Source: JAPLFM01 sp964650885
GTDB taxonomy: Bacteria > Bacteroidota > Ignavibacteria > Kapaibacteriales > UBA2268
DNA: 51,742 nt
Assembly (NCBI GenBank): GCA_964650885.1
Contig: CAZYXG010000013.1
Coordinates: 1 to 51,742, forward strand
Direction of reading: 5' to 3'
Below, in pieces: positions 1-9,062 of the stretch (within the stretch, counting starts at the first letter, position 1; every line of letters starts with the position of its first letter). The notes beneath the pieces were generated by a model. That model saw nothing but the letters and a program-made list of their open reading frames with translations. It had not been told where the DNA came from and did no database searches. The position numbers were made by a program, and so were the translations under genes.

Positions 1-5
1 TTTAG

Positions 6-79
6 TGCACCCTAGAGGAGTCGAACCTCTAACCTTCTGATCCGTAGTCAGATACTCTATCCAATTGAGCTAAGGGTGC
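6..79 (-). tRNA. tRNA-Arg (anticodon ACG)
   Basis: A complete cloverleaf reads on the minus strand. The 7-bp acceptor stem pairs GCACCCT with AGGGTGC and leaves an A discriminator. The anticodon stem TCTGA/TCAGA encloses the loop CTACGGA, so the anticodon is ACG and decodes CGN arginine codons. The T arm holds the usual GGTTCGA loop. No CCA is encoded. A Bacteroidota-type promoter lies just upstream. Confidence 0.95.
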
Positions 80-98
80 ATTGAACTTTTAAAGATTA

Positions 99-129
99 CA
101 AAATTATGAATTTATTCTTTAGTTTCCAA
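99..129 (-). promoter_or_regulatory. Promoter of tRNA-Arg, Bacteroidota type
   Basis: On the minus strand TTG (127-129) is followed by a 20-base spacer and TAATTTTG (99-106), matching the Bacteroidota primary sigma consensus TTTG-N19/20-TAnnTTTG. The expected start, about 7 bases on, is near position 92, a short leader before the tRNA 5' end at 79. Confidence 0.65.
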
Positions 130-176
130 GAAAAATCGCTACTCTATTTGTAGTTTCTGGAAAATTCAATTTGAAA

Positions 177-194
177 ATATGACTATAATCATTA
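177..194. promoter_or_regulatory. Candidate Crp/Fnr-type operator upstream of ccoI
   Basis: The 18 bases ATATGACTATAATCATTA form an imperfect dyad with a 4-base centre and match 11 of 14 arm positions of the perfect dyad at 2699-2716 upstream of ccoS. The N4 spacing is that of Fnr-class sites. The assignment to the REC-Crp protein at 10327-11343 is inference. Chance occurrence in AT-rich DNA cannot be excluded. Confidence 0.35.
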
Positions 195-223
195 ATCTAA
201 TATTGCTAAGTCATATTAACTAT

Positions 224-239
224 ATCGAAAAAATTCGAT
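224..239. repeat. Perfect inverted repeat in the ccoI leader
   Basis: ATCGAA, four A bases and TTCGAT form a perfect 6-bp dyad about 40 bases before the ccoI start. It could be a second operator or a weak hairpin in the leader. Five T bases follow, so a weak terminator-like role is also possible, though no plus-strand gene lies upstream within the window. Confidence 0.3.
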
Positions 240-277
240 TTTTGTAAGTGTACATCTTTTAATTTTAAAATTTCAAA

Positions 278-2686
278 ATGAATTTAGTAGAAGTTGAAAA
301 TCAAGTTGCTGAGAAATGCTATCATTGTGGCGATAATATAGTTACTGAGCTTATTACTTTCGACAATAGAAACTTTTGTTGTGCTAGTTGCCAAACTGTC
401 TATGAGATACTATCTCAGGGTGATTTGGGTGATTACTATAAGTTCAATCAAAGCCCAGGGAAAGCTCAAAAGAGCTTAACTGAGGGTAAATATGATTTCT
501 TGGACAATGAACAAACTGCAAGTACTCTGCTAAATTTCAACGATGGAAAGTTAGCAATTGTTACATTGTATCTTCCTGAAATCCATTGTTCTTCTTGTAT
601 ATGGCTTTTGGAAAATTTATACAAAATTGATAATAGAATTACATCTGTTGAGGTAAATTTCCTTCAAAAAGAAGCTCTTATTCGATTCAATCCAACTATA
701 ATTTCGCTTAAAGAAGTAGCTATTCTTCTTTCAAAAATTGGCTATCCTCCTAGCCTAAGCTATGACGATTTGAGCAAAAAAGAGAAAATTAATCCTTTGC
801 GAACTTATTACTATAAGTTAGGCGTTGCTTTTTTTGCTTTTGGCAATATCATGTTGCTAAGTTTTCCAGATTATTTTGGACTTGGCGAGCTTAATGACCC
901 AAGCACAAAAGTATTCTTTGGCTATTTAAATTTTATTTTGTCGCTTCCAGTTTTGTTCTATTCAGCTCAAGAATTTTTCCAAAGTGCTTGGCAGGGGTTG
1001 AAACAAAAAACGCTGAATATGGATTTTCCAATCGTACTTGGTTTGATTGTAATGTTCATTAGAAGTAGCTATGAAATATTCACTCAAACAGGTGCTGGCT
1101 TTATGGATACTTTGGCTAGTTTAGTATTTTTGATGCTTATTGGGAGAATGTTTAAAAATAAAAGCTATGATAGAATTAGTTATGATAGGGATTATAGGTC
1201 TTATTTCCCAATAGCAGTAAATAAAATAATTGATGGCAAAGAAAGTAGTATTAAAATTAGTGAAATTCAAAAAGGTGATTTGCTGAGAATCAGAAATAGC
1301 GAACTAATTCCTGCCGATTCTATTTTGATTTCGAAAAACGCAACTATTGATTATAGTTTTGTAACTGGAGAGGAAAGAGATGTCATCCTTAATAATAAAG
1401 AAAATTTATTTGCTGGTGGCAGAAACAAAGGGAAGTCTATCGAAATTGAAGCTCATAAATCTGTGTCGCAGAGTTATTTAACAAGTCTTTGGAATAATGA
1501 GGTTTTCGACAAACAAGATGATGACAACTTAACTACCTTGGCTAATAGAGTTAGCGGAGTTTTCACAGTAATAATTGTTTTAATTGCAATTTCATCATTG
1601 GTATATTGGTTTCCAATTGATTTAAAAATTGGAATTAATGCATTCACAGCTGTGCTTATTATTACATGCCCTTGTGCATTGGCTCTATCTTCACCATTCA
1701 CTTTGGGAAGTGTTTTACGAGTGTTTGGCAGAAACAATATTTATCTGAAAAACACAAATGTAATTGAAAAGCTTGCTAAAATTGACACAATAATTTTTGA
1801 TAAAACTGGTACAATCACTCAATCAAAAATGAAGCAAGTCCAGTTTGTCGCTGTTAATAATGAACTGGATAGCGACGAACTTGATATAATTAAAGCTGCT
1901 TGTAGCCATTCGGGACATACACTTAGTCGAATGATTTATAATGAAATAACTTATAATAAAAGTATAAATGTAAGTTCTTTCAAAGAGGAAATTGGTTTAG
2001 GAATTGAAGCAATTGTTAATAATGTGAAAGTTAGAATTGGCTCAAGTAAATTTGTTGGTAACAATTCGAAAAATGAAAACCCAACTTCGACTCAGGTTTA
2101 TGTGAAATTAGGTGACGAAATAAAAGGATATTTCGAAATTAAAAGCACATACAGAGATGGCTTAAATAATTTGATAAATAAGTTATCCCAAAAGTATAGT
2201 TTGTTCCTGCTTTCTGGTGATAACGATAATGAGAAAGAAAATCTGAGTTTAATATTTCCCAAAGAGAATTTATACTTCAATCAGAAACCACAAGATAAGT
2301 TAGATAAAATTAAAGAGTTAAATGAAAATCATCACACTATGATGGTTGGCGATGGACTAAATGATGCTGGAGCTTTAAAGCAAAGCTTTGTGGGAGTAGC
2401 AATTACCGATGAAATAGGGAATTTCTTTCCATCTAGCGATGCTGTGATTGATTCCAAAGAATTCACTAAACTTGATACTTTGATAAACTTTGCTAAGTCT
2501 GCTAAAAGTGTGATAATTTTCAGTTTTCTTTTATCATTCGCTTATAACACATTAGGGATTTACTATGCTGTTTCAGGAAAGTTTTCGCCTGTTGTGGCTG
2601 CAATCATAATGCCCATAAGCTCTGTAACCATTATTCTTTTTACTACATTAGCAGTAAGTCTTTTGGCAAAACGCAAAGGACTTTAG
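278..2686 (+). CDS. ccoI: Cu+-exporting P1B-type ATPase of the CcoI/FixI group
   Basis: Membrane copper pump that supplies CuB for cbb3 oxidase assembly. Motifs in order: an N-terminal Cys-rich segment (CYHCG ... CCASC, residues about 16-38) typical of FixI/CcoI; a heavy-metal domain with CSSC (C104, C107) followed by IWLLENL, a CcoI hallmark; the transport motif CPC at C464-C466; the phosphorylated Asp D508 in DKTGT; and GDGLNDAGAL near the end. The 802-residue length is normal for this subgroup with its long N-terminus. It is followed after about 100 bases by ccoS and the oxidase genes on the same strand. The general copper exporter CopA is the alternative, but the N-terminal motif and the neighbours argue for CcoI. 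Confidence 0.93.
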   Translation: MNLVEVENQVAEKCYHCGDNIVTELITFDNRNFCCASCQTVYEILSQGDLGDYYKFNQSPGKAQKSLTEGKYDFLDNEQTASTLLNFNDGKLAIVTLYLPEIHCSSCIWLLENLYKIDNRITSVEVNFLQKEALIRFNPTIISLKEVAILLSKIGYPPSLSYDDLSKKEKINPLRTYYYKLGVAFFAFGNIMLLSFPDYFGLGELNDPSTKVFFGYLNFILSLPVLFYSAQEFFQSAWQGLKQKTLNMDFPIVLGLIVMFIRSSYEIFTQTGAGFMDTLASLVFLMLIGRMFKNKSYDRISYDRDYRSYFPIAVNKIIDGKESSIKISEIQKGDLLRIRNSELIPADSILISKNATIDYSFVTGEERDVILNNKENLFAGGRNKGKSIEIEAHKSVSQSYLTSLWNNEVFDKQDDDNLTTLANRVSGVFTVIIVLIAISSLVYWFPIDLKIGINAFTAVLIITCPCALALSSPFTLGSVLRVFGRNNIYLKNTNVIEKLAKIDTIIFDKTGTITQSKMKQVQFVAVNNELDSDELDIIKAACSHSGHTLSRMIYNEITYNKSINVSSFKEEIGLGIEAIVNNVKVRIGSSKFVGNNSKNENPTSTQVYVKLGDEIKGYFEIKSTYRDGLNNLINKLSQKYSLFLLSGDNDNEKENLSLIFPKENLYFNQKPQDKLDKIKELNENHHTMMVGDGLNDAGALKQSFVGVAITDEIGNFFPSSDAVIDSKEFTKLDTLINFAKSAKSVIIFSFLLSFAYNTLGIYYAVSGKFSPVVAAIIMPISSVTIILFTTLAVSLLAKRKGL

Positions 2687-2698
2687 TGTTTTTTGTAT

Positions 2699-2716
2699 TT
2701 ATGACCAAAGTCATAA
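2699..2716. promoter_or_regulatory. Perfect dyad, candidate operator of the cco operon
   Basis: TTATGACCAAAGTCATAA is a perfect 7-bp dyad with a 4-base centre. Downstream, TAATTTTG at 2759-2766 fits a -7 box, but no TTG lies at the matching -33 place, which suggests an activator-dependent promoter. The dyad centre would sit roughly 65 bases before the predicted start near 2773. A second imperfect dyad, TGAGT-AC-ACTCA, lies at 2724-2735. The binding protein is inferred to be the Crp/Fnr-family regulator encoded at 10327. Confidence 0.45.
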
Positions 2717-2758
2717 TTTGAAATGAGTACACTCAAAATAATTAATGATACTAAATGC

Positions 2759-2766
2759 TAATTTTG
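2759..2766 (+). promoter_or_regulatory. Candidate -7 box of the ccoS-ccoNO operon
   Basis: TAATTTTG matches the Bacteroidota TAnnTTTG -7 element, 21 bases before the ccoS start codon. A TTTG -33 element is missing at the 19-20 base spacing, in keeping with dependence on an activator. Confidence 0.4.
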
Positions 2767-2787
2767 AATAAATAATTGAGATAAAAA

Positions 2788-2961
2788 ATGACAATTCTTT
2801 TTCTTTTAATAATAGTAAGTCTTTTAACTGCATTAATATTCCTTTCTGCATTTATTTGGGCTGTTAAGAATGGTCAATATGATGACAACTATACACCTTC
2901 GGTAAGAATATTATTTGATACTGAAGTTAATGATGCAACAAAAAATAACAACAAAGAGTGA
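2788..2961 (+). CDS. ccoS: cbb3 oxidase maturation protein CcoS
   Basis: A 57-residue protein with one N-terminal membrane helix (residues about 3-25) followed by the CcoS signature WAVKNGQYDD and, a few residues on, RILFD. CcoS is needed to insert heme b and CuB into the catalytic subunit. It lies directly between ccoI and ccoNO, ending 4 bases before the ccoNO ATG, so the two are surely co-transcribed. The gene is short and easily missed, but motif and position agree. Confidence 0.93.
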   Translation: MTILFLLIIVSLLTALIFLSAFIWAVKNGQYDDNYTPSVRILFDTEVNDATKNNNKE

Positions 2962-2965
2962 TTTT

Positions 2966-5098
2966 ATGAACAATAGAAGTTTCTTTTTCGACAACAAGAT
3001 AGTGAAATACTTTGCTATAGCAACAGTTGTCTGGGGTATAGTGGGAATGCTAGTAGGGCTAATAATTGCCTTGCAATTAGTGTTTCCTAGTTTGAGTTTT
3101 GGACTGCAATATACTACTTTTGGTAGGTTAAGACCACTTCATACGAATGCAGTTATATTTGCATTTGTAGGAAATGGTATTTTTATGGGAGTTTACTACT
3201 CCTTGCAAAGATTGCTCAAAACAAGGATGTTTAGTGATTTGCTAAGTAATGTCCATTTTTGGGCTTGGCAGCTAATTATAGTTTCTGCGGCAATAACACT
3301 TCCTTTGGGTATAACTACTTCAAAAGAATATGCAGAATTAGAATGGCCAATTGATATTGCTATTACTATTGTATGGGTAATATTTGGAATCAATATGATG
3401 GGAACTATTATCAAACGTAGGGAACGACATATTTACGTAGCCATTTGGTTCTATATAGCTACTTTAGTTACTGTTGCTGTATTGCATATTGTAAACTCAT
3501 TTGCATTGCCTGTTACATTATTTAAAAGTTATTCTTGGTATGCTGGTGTGCAAGATGCACTTGTTCAATGGTGGTATGGTCATAATGCTGTTGCATTTTT
3601 CTTAACTACTCCATATTTGGGTTTGATGTATTATTTCTTGCCTAAAGCTGCTGAAAGACCTGTTTATTCTTATAAACTTTCAATAGTTCACTTTTGGGCT
3701 TTGATATTCTTATATATTTGGGCTGGACCTCACCACTTACTTTACACTTCATTGCCAGATTGGGCACAATCGCTGGGAGTAGCTTTCTCAATTATGCTAA
3801 TTGCTCCTTCATGGGGTGGTATGGTAAATGGTTTGCTTACACTTCGTGGAGCTTGGGATAAAGTTAGAGATAGTATTATCTTAAAATTCTTGGTTGTGGC
3901 AGTAACTTGCTATGGTATGTCAACATTTGAAGGTCCAATGCTATCATTGAAAAATGTAAATGCTATTGCCCACTATACTGATTGGATTGTTGGACACGTG
4001 CATATTGGTGCATTGGGTTGGAATGGATTTCTGACCTTTGGTATTTTGTATTGGCTTATTCCAAGAATGTGGCGAACTGAAATTTACTCTAAAAAACTTG
4101 CACAGTACCATTTTTGGTTAGGTACTTTAGGTATAATATTATATTCAGTGCCATTATATTGGGCTGGCTTCGCACAAAGTTTAATGTGGAAAGAGTTTAC
4201 TGAAGAAGGTATTTTGAAATATCCTAACTTCTTGGAAACAGTTACTGTATTAATTCCAATGTATGCCGCAAGATCATTAGGAGGTTTATTATATCTAACT
4301 GGTGCACTTTTAATGGCATACAACTTAATAAAAACAGCTAAAGCTGGAAATTTCAATGCTAATGAAGAATTTGAATCTTCTGAATTGCCAGTTGAATATA
4401 CACCTGTTAAAGGCGAAGGTTGGCATAGAGTATTTGAGCGTAAACCAGTTATAATGATGGTTGGAAGCTTAATTGTGATAATGATTGGTGGAGCTGTAGA
4501 AATTATTCCTACATTCTTAATTCAATCGAACATCCCAACTATTGCAAGCGTGAAACCATATACACCTTTGGAACTACACGGTAGAGATATTTATGTACGT
4601 GAAGGTTGCTACACTTGTCATTCACAAATGATTAGACCATTCCGCTCTGAAACTGCTCGCTATGGCGAATATTCAAAAGCTGGAGAGTTTGTTTATGACC
4701 ATCCATTCCAATGGGGTTCTAAACGTACTGGGCCAGATTTGCATAGAGAAGGTGGCTTGAGACCAGATTCTTGGCATTATTTCCACATGATGGATCCAGT
4801 ATCAATGTCGCCAGGTTCAATTATGCCGACTTATACTTGGCTTTTCGAGCAAGATATTGATTTGGAAATTATTCCTAAAAAAATTAGAGCTATGCAAACA
4901 CTTGGTGTTCCATATCCTGCTGGATATGATTTGAAAGCTGTTGCCGATTTGCAAAAACAAGCAAATGGTATTGTGACCAATTTAGGAAAAGATAAAATAA
5001 AAATTAGTTCAAGTAAAGAAATTATTGCTTTGATTGCATACTTGCAAAGACTAGGCACAGATATTAAATTGAACAATAAAGACAAAGCAACTAACTAA
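2966..5098 (+). CDS. ccoNO: cbb3 cytochrome c oxidase, fused subunits I and II (CcoN-CcoO)
   Basis: Terminal oxidase catalytic core fused to its monoheme cytochrome c subunit, 710 residues from the ATG at 2966; this ATG follows the ccoS stop and avoids a longer ORF overlapping it. CcoN part, residues 1 to about 490: heme ligand H59 in LHTN, CuB ligands H206 (WYGHN) and H256-H257 (GPHH), and H344/H346 in GHVHIG. CcoO part: a membrane anchor near 500-520 and one heme c motif C548-x-x-C551-H552. The fusion is common in Bacteroidota. The complex reduces O2 at low oxygen in the inner membrane. Confidence 0.96.
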   Translation: MNNRSFFFDNKIVKYFAIATVVWGIVGMLVGLIIALQLVFPSLSFGLQYTTFGRLRPLHTNAVIFAFVGNGIFMGVYYSLQRLLKTRMFSDLLSNVHFWAWQLIIVSAAITLPLGITTSKEYAELEWPIDIAITIVWVIFGINMMGTIIKRRERHIYVAIWFYIATLVTVAVLHIVNSFALPVTLFKSYSWYAGVQDALVQWWYGHNAVAFFLTTPYLGLMYYFLPKAAERPVYSYKLSIVHFWALIFLYIWAGPHHLLYTSLPDWAQSLGVAFSIMLIAPSWGGMVNGLLTLRGAWDKVRDSIILKFLVVAVTCYGMSTFEGPMLSLKNVNAIAHYTDWIVGHVHIGALGWNGFLTFGILYWLIPRMWRTEIYSKKLAQYHFWLGTLGIILYSVPLYWAGFAQSLMWKEFTEEGILKYPNFLETVTVLIPMYAARSLGGLLYLTGALLMAYNLIKTAKAGNFNANEEFESSELPVEYTPVKGEGWHRVFERKPVIMMVGSLIVIMIGGAVEIIPTFLIQSNIPTIASVKPYTPLELHGRDIYVREGCYTCHSQMIRPFRSETARYGEYSKAGEFVYDHPFQWGSKRTGPDLHREGGLRPDSWHYFHMMDPVSMSPGSIMPTYTWLFEQDIDLEIIPKKIRAMQTLGVPYPAGYDLKAVADLQKQANGIVTNLGKDKIKISSSKEIIALIAYLQRLGTDIKLNNKDKATN

Positions 5099-5111
5099 AG
5101 GAATGTGAAAA

Positions 5112-5321
5112 ATGAAATTTAAAAATTACGTTCAAACAATGGTTGGTGTAGATATTTTCCCAATAATATCATTACTACTTTTCTTCACATTTTTTATTCT
5201 TATGGGAATAATGGTTTGGAAAATGAGTAAAGAATATGCAAATAAAATGGGGAATATCCCATTTGAAAGTGATGATTTTCAAAATAATCAATTGAAAGAG
5301 AATTATGAAAAAGTTAATTAA
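5112..5321 (+). CDS. ccoQ: cbb3 oxidase small subunit CcoQ/FixQ
   Basis: A 69-residue protein with a single membrane helix (about residues 16-36) and a charged tail. Size and place between ccoNO and ccoP fit CcoQ, which stabilises the oxidase complex. Sequence conservation in this family is weak, so the call rests largely on context. Its 3' end overlaps the ccoP start by 17 bases. Confidence 0.8.
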   Translation: MKFKNYVQTMVGVDIFPIISLLLFFTFFILMGIMVWKMSKEYANKMGNIPFESDDFQNNQLKENYEKVN

Positions 5322-6126
5322 TAAAATTCTAATGCCAATTTTAATAATTGGTTTCAGCCAAGTATCTTTGGCAAGTGAAGAAGTAGGAAAAAACGAAGCA
5401 TTAGTGCATTCTTACGAATATGTAGGAATAACATTCTTAATAAGTTTATTTGGTCTTATAATTGGTATGTTCACCCTTGCTACATTCCAATATTATTTAC
5501 AACTATTGAAATCCGGGAAAACAAGTGAAGAAATATTAGGGTTCTCATTTTTTAGAACGAAATATGATAAAGATGAACTTACTGACCACAAATATGATGG
5601 TATTCAAGAATTAGACAATCGTATGCCTCCTTGGCTAAGATATATGTTTATTTTCACAATATCTTTTGCAATTATATATGTTTTACATTATATGGTACTG
5701 CAAACTGGTGATTTACAAATAGCAGAGTATCAAAAAGAATTAGCAGTGGCTGAAAAAGAAATTTCTGAATTTCAATTGAAATCAGCAAGTTTTGTAGATG
5801 AAAAAACGGCAAAACCTTCAAATGATGCTTCAATGCTCAATAAAGGTGTAGAAGTATATAAAAAGAATTGTACTGTTTGCCATGGTCAAGCTGGCGAAGG
5901 CGGTGTAGGGCCCAATTTATCTGATGATTACTGGATTAATGGCGGTGATTTTAAATCTATTTTCAAAACTATTAAGCATGGCGTTACTGAAAAGGGTATG
6001 AAATCTTGGAAGCAAGATTTATCTGCCGCTCAAATTTTGCAAGTTTCAAGTTATGTCCGCTCTTTGAAAGGTACAGTGCAAGGTGGAAAAGAGAAACAAG
6101 GCATACTGTACAGTGGTGTTGAATAA
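5305..6126 (+). CDS. ccoP: cbb3 oxidase subunit III (CcoP), single heme c
   Basis: The 273-residue protein has a signal-like N-terminus, membrane helices near residues 40-65 and 108-128, the CcoP segment YDGIQELDNRMPPWL before the second helix, and a C-terminal cytochrome c domain with C189-x-x-C192-H193. Proteobacterial CcoP usually carries two heme c sites; only one CXXCH is present here, as in many Bacteroidota. It passes electrons from a c-type donor or quinol complex to ccoNO. It overlaps ccoQ upstream and touches the ccoG start (TAATG). Confidence 0.93.
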   Translation: MKKLINKILMPILIIGFSQVSLASEEVGKNEALVHSYEYVGITFLISLFGLIIGMFTLATFQYYLQLLKSGKTSEEILGFSFFRTKYDKDELTDHKYDGIQELDNRMPPWLRYMFIFTISFAIIYVLHYMVLQTGDLQIAEYQKELAVAEKEISEFQLKSASFVDEKTAKPSNDASMLNKGVEVYKKNCTVCHGQAGEGGVGPNLSDDYWINGGDFKSIFKTIKHGVTEKGMKSWKQDLSAAQILQVSSYVRSLKGTVQGGKEKQGILYSGVE

Positions 6127-7520
6127 TGTCAAAGCAAATCATAGAAGGGATTAACTTTAGAGATAGAATAACTACTATCGACGAAAAAGGAAAAAGAAAG
6201 TGGGTTCGTGCTAAAAAACCCAGAGGAGAATTCTATAATAAAAGGACATTATTGTCTATTATATATTTAGGTGTATTTTTCATTATGCCTTTTATTAGAG
6301 TCAATGATAGACCTTTTATGATGTTGAATCTACCAGAAAGAAAGTTTATTATATTATCTTTTCCTTTTGGTCCCCAAGATATGATTTTATTTGGCTTATT
6401 AATGGTAACTTCATTAGTATTTGTCGCATTATTTACTGTAGCATTTGGGAGAATCTTCTGCGGTTGGGTTTGCCCACAAACAGTTTTTATGGAATTAGTT
6501 TTCAGAAAAATTGAATATTTATTTGAGGGTAATCCTAAACAACAAGTGGAATTGAAAGAAAGTGAATGGAATTTCAATAAAGTATGGCGAAAATATGGGA
6601 AACATTTAACTTTTTGGATTTTATCATTTTTAATTGCTAACATATTCCTTTCTTATATAATCACAACAGATAAGTTGTATAAAATAATTACTGAGCCAAT
6701 ATCTCAGCATATAGTTGGTTTTATTTCAATTTGTGTTTTTACTACTGTATTTTATACAGTGTTTACATTTGTTAGAGAACAAGTTTGTACTATTATTTGT
6801 CCTTATGGAAGATTGCAAGGTGTTTTAATTGACAATGATTCACTTGTAGTAGCTTATGATTATATAAGAGGCGAGCCAAGAGGAATACAAAAGAAAAATA
6901 GCACAGATATCATGGGTGACTGTATTGATTGCAAAGAGTGCGTGAAAGTTTGCCCAACTGGAATTGACATTAGAAATGGTACTCAACTTGAATGTATAAA
7001 TTGCACAGCTTGTATTGATGCTTGCGATGCAGTGATGCTTCACATGGAAAAGCCAAAAGGACTAATTCGATATGCTAGTACGAATAATATTGAAAGTAAA
7101 AGTAAGTTTTCATTCACTTGGAGAGTGAAGGCGTACATTATTGTGCTTTCATTCCTAATACTTGTACTAACTTCATTGATAATTACAAGAAAAGAAATTG
7201 ATTCTACTTTAATGCGAGCTGGGGGGCAACTCTACCAAACTTTACCTGACGGAAAAGTAAGTAATCTTTATAGTATTCAAATTGTAAATAAGACTTATCA
7301 GAATGAGAGTTTACAACTGAAACTTAAAGATATACCAGGAGAAATCAAAATCGTTGGGAAACCAGAAATTATAGTTACAAAAGATAATGCAACCAATGCA
7401 AACTTCTTTATTGTGCTTGAACAAAAATATTTAAAAACAAATAGTAATAAATTAGTAGTTTTAGTCATGAAAGATGGCAAAGTCATAGAAGAGCTGAAAA
7501 CTACATTTTTTGCACCTTAA
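6126..7520 (+). CDS. ccoG: Cytochrome c oxidase accessory protein CcoG (FixG/RdxA)
   Basis: A polyferredoxin membrane protein of 464 residues. FCGWVCPQT and a second ICPYGRLQG lie in the membrane part, followed by two [4Fe-4S] clusters in CIDCKECVKVCP and CINCTACIDAC, then one more membrane helix and a C-terminal periplasmic domain. CcoG is a cupric reductase in cbb3 assembly in characterised species. It starts within the ccoP stop codon and is followed by ccoH. Confidence 0.94.
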   Translation: MSKQIIEGINFRDRITTIDEKGKRKWVRAKKPRGEFYNKRTLLSIIYLGVFFIMPFIRVNDRPFMMLNLPERKFIILSFPFGPQDMILFGLLMVTSLVFVALFTVAFGRIFCGWVCPQTVFMELVFRKIEYLFEGNPKQQVELKESEWNFNKVWRKYGKHLTFWILSFLIANIFLSYIITTDKLYKIITEPISQHIVGFISICVFTTVFYTVFTFVREQVCTIICPYGRLQGVLIDNDSLVVAYDYIRGEPRGIQKKNSTDIMGDCIDCKECVKVCPTGIDIRNGTQLECINCTACIDACDAVMLHMEKPKGLIRYASTNNIESKSKFSFTWRVKAYIIVLSFLILVLTSLIITRKEIDSTLMRAGGQLYQTLPDGKVSNLYSIQIVNKTYQNESLQLKLKDIPGEIKIVGKPEIIVTKDNATNANFFIVLEQKYLKTNSNKLVVLVMKDGKVIEELKTTFFAP

Positions 7521-7535
7521 TAATTGGAAAAGAAA

Positions 7536-7964
7536 ATGAATTGGGGTAAAGGAATTGCAATTGCTTATACTACTTTCGCAGTGTTTATGGTAGTAATGGT
7601 AGTGATTATGTCCAGACAAACTGTTGATTTGGAAGCCGATAACTACTATGAATTAGAGCTAAAACATCAATCGAAAATAGATGCTGCCGATAACTATGTT
7701 AACTTGAAATCCAGTATTGAATTAAAAGACGACCTAAATAACCCTGCGATTACGATACCAAATGAAATATTGCAAACAATAAAATCAGGAGTTATAACAT
7801 TTCAAAGAAAGGGCGATAAGAAATTAGATTTTAGTTTCAATATAGATAGAAATACAAATCTACAATTACCTAAGCAAAAGCTGAAACCAGGCGTTTATAA
7901 AGTTTCTATGGAATGGAACGATGGTTCGAAAAGCTATTATAAAGAAGAAATAGTAAGGTTCTAA
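7536..7964 (+). CDS. ccoH: FixH/CcoH family protein
   Basis: A 142-residue protein with one N-terminal membrane helix (residues about 5-25) and a periplasmic domain. It follows ccoG as ccoH does in cbb3 clusters; CcoH takes part in oxidase assembly. I chose the ATG at 7536, preceded by GGAAAAG, over the TTG at 7524. Its stop overlaps the next ATG (TAATG). Confidence 0.85.
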   Translation: MNWGKGIAIAYTTFAVFMVVMVVIMSRQTVDLEADNYYELELKHQSKIDAADNYVNLKSSIELKDDLNNPAITIPNEILQTIKSGVITFQRKGDKKLDFSFNIDRNTNLQLPKQKLKPGVYKVSMEWNDGSKSYYKEEIVRF

Positions 7965-8665
7965 TGTTAGAATTAAACTTTGCTTTCACTCTTGGAATGT
8001 TAAGTAGTTTGCACTGTATTGGTATGTGTGGACCAATTTCTTTAGCACTGCCAATTGGAAAACTAAGTTTTTTCGGCAAATCAATTTCAATTCTTATCTA
8101 CAATTTAGGCAGAATAGCTACATATACGAGCATTGGCTTATTGATTGCAATATTTGGAAAATATTTAACTCCTTCATTCCTTCAGCAAGATTTATCAAAG
8201 TTCTTAGGAATAACTGTAATTATTGCTTCCATTCTATTTATTGCTAAACCAAAATTACTTATTCAAGATAATTACTTTTTCAGAATTGTTAAAAGAGAAT
8301 TAACTAAACTTTTTCAAAAAAGAAATTTGCCAATATTCTTTCTAATAGGTCTTTTAAACGGTTTATTGCCCTGTGCTATGGTTTATATGGCTATTGGTAC
8401 TGCAATGACTTTTGAGAATAAAATAAGTACAGCACTCTTTATGTGCGTTTTCGGCTTAGGCACATTGCCAGCAATGTTGTTAATTGGATTTGGTGGTGGA
8501 GTTTGGCTCAATAAATTCAAAAGTAGAATTTCAAAATTAGTGCCTTTTATTGCTATTGCTTACGGGATATTGTTGATTCTGCGAGGTATGGATTTGGGAA
8601 TTCCATACATAAGTCCTAAATTAACTAATCGAAATATTGAAAAAATAAATTGCTCTCCCCAATAA
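7964..8665 (+). CDS. SafE/TauE-like integral membrane protein of the cbb3 cluster
   Basis: A 233-residue polytopic protein that starts with the motif LHCIGMCGPI, characteristic of the COG2836 membrane family, and has a second conserved segment LNGLLPCAMVY. Members often close cco operons in Bacteroidota and Campylobacterota and are suspected of metal, perhaps copper, handling. The substrate is not known from sequence. It is the last gene of the cco operon, with translational overlap to ccoH. Confidence 0.85.
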   Translation: MLELNFAFTLGMLSSLHCIGMCGPISLALPIGKLSFFGKSISILIYNLGRIATYTSIGLLIAIFGKYLTPSFLQQDLSKFLGITVIIASILFIAKPKLLIQDNYFFRIVKRELTKLFQKRNLPIFFLIGLLNGLLPCAMVYMAIGTAMTFENKISTALFMCVFGLGTLPAMLLIGFGGGVWLNKFKSRISKLVPFIAIAYGILLILRGMDLGIPYISPKLTNRNIEKINCSPQ

Positions 8666-8667
8666 AT

Positions 8668-9015
8668 TCAATTTTTTAAATTTGAAATTATAGTATATAA
8701 AGATTGTCTGATTTCTAAAAACTCTTCATCTAAGCTTATGAACTGAGGGAATATATCAAAAGGTGAATTCAAATCAAAGCTATTTGCAATATTGTCGTAT
8801 TTGTCCAATATTTTGCTATAAGCTTGCAACTTTTTTACATACTCATTCATTCTTCTTTCAAGTTTAATAATCTCGGCCAAATCGCTCTCATTCGTAGCTT
8901 TTTTGCCAACATCATTCAATCGAAATTGATATGAATATATGTCATCGTTGAAAATTTTCATCAATTTTTGCAACGATTTCACTTTATCTACTTTATGAGA
9001 TTGAAAGTTATTCAT
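8668..9015 (-). CDS. Hypothetical small helical protein
   Basis: I do not recognise this protein. From the ATG at 9015 it has 115 residues; an upstream ATG at 9039 would add eight. It is charged, lacks a signal peptide or membrane helix, and a long stretch (about residues 20-85) looks like a helical hairpin or coiled coil. It converges on the cco operon with two bases between stops and is divergent from the PAS kinase gene, sharing the region 9016-9103 that contains the direct repeats. A role near the two-component pair is possible but unproven. Confidence 0.6.
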   Translation of the reverse strand: MNNFQSHKVDKVKSLQKLMKIFNDDIYSYQFRLNDVGKKATNESDLAEIIKLERRMNEYVKKLQAYSKILDKYDNIANSFDLNSPFDIFPQFISLDEEFLEIRQSLYTIISNLKN

Positions 9016-9062
9016 AATTACCGTTTTAAATAAAAGCAAATTATTGCTAAATTTGTTTTTAT

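Noticed and set aside
6233..6643. A 136-codon minus-strand frame within ccoG
   Set aside because: It is a shadow of the strongly supported ccoG frame.
8026..8247. A 73-codon plus-strand frame inside the SafE-like gene
   Set aside because: It is out of frame with a conserved membrane protein and has no features of its own.
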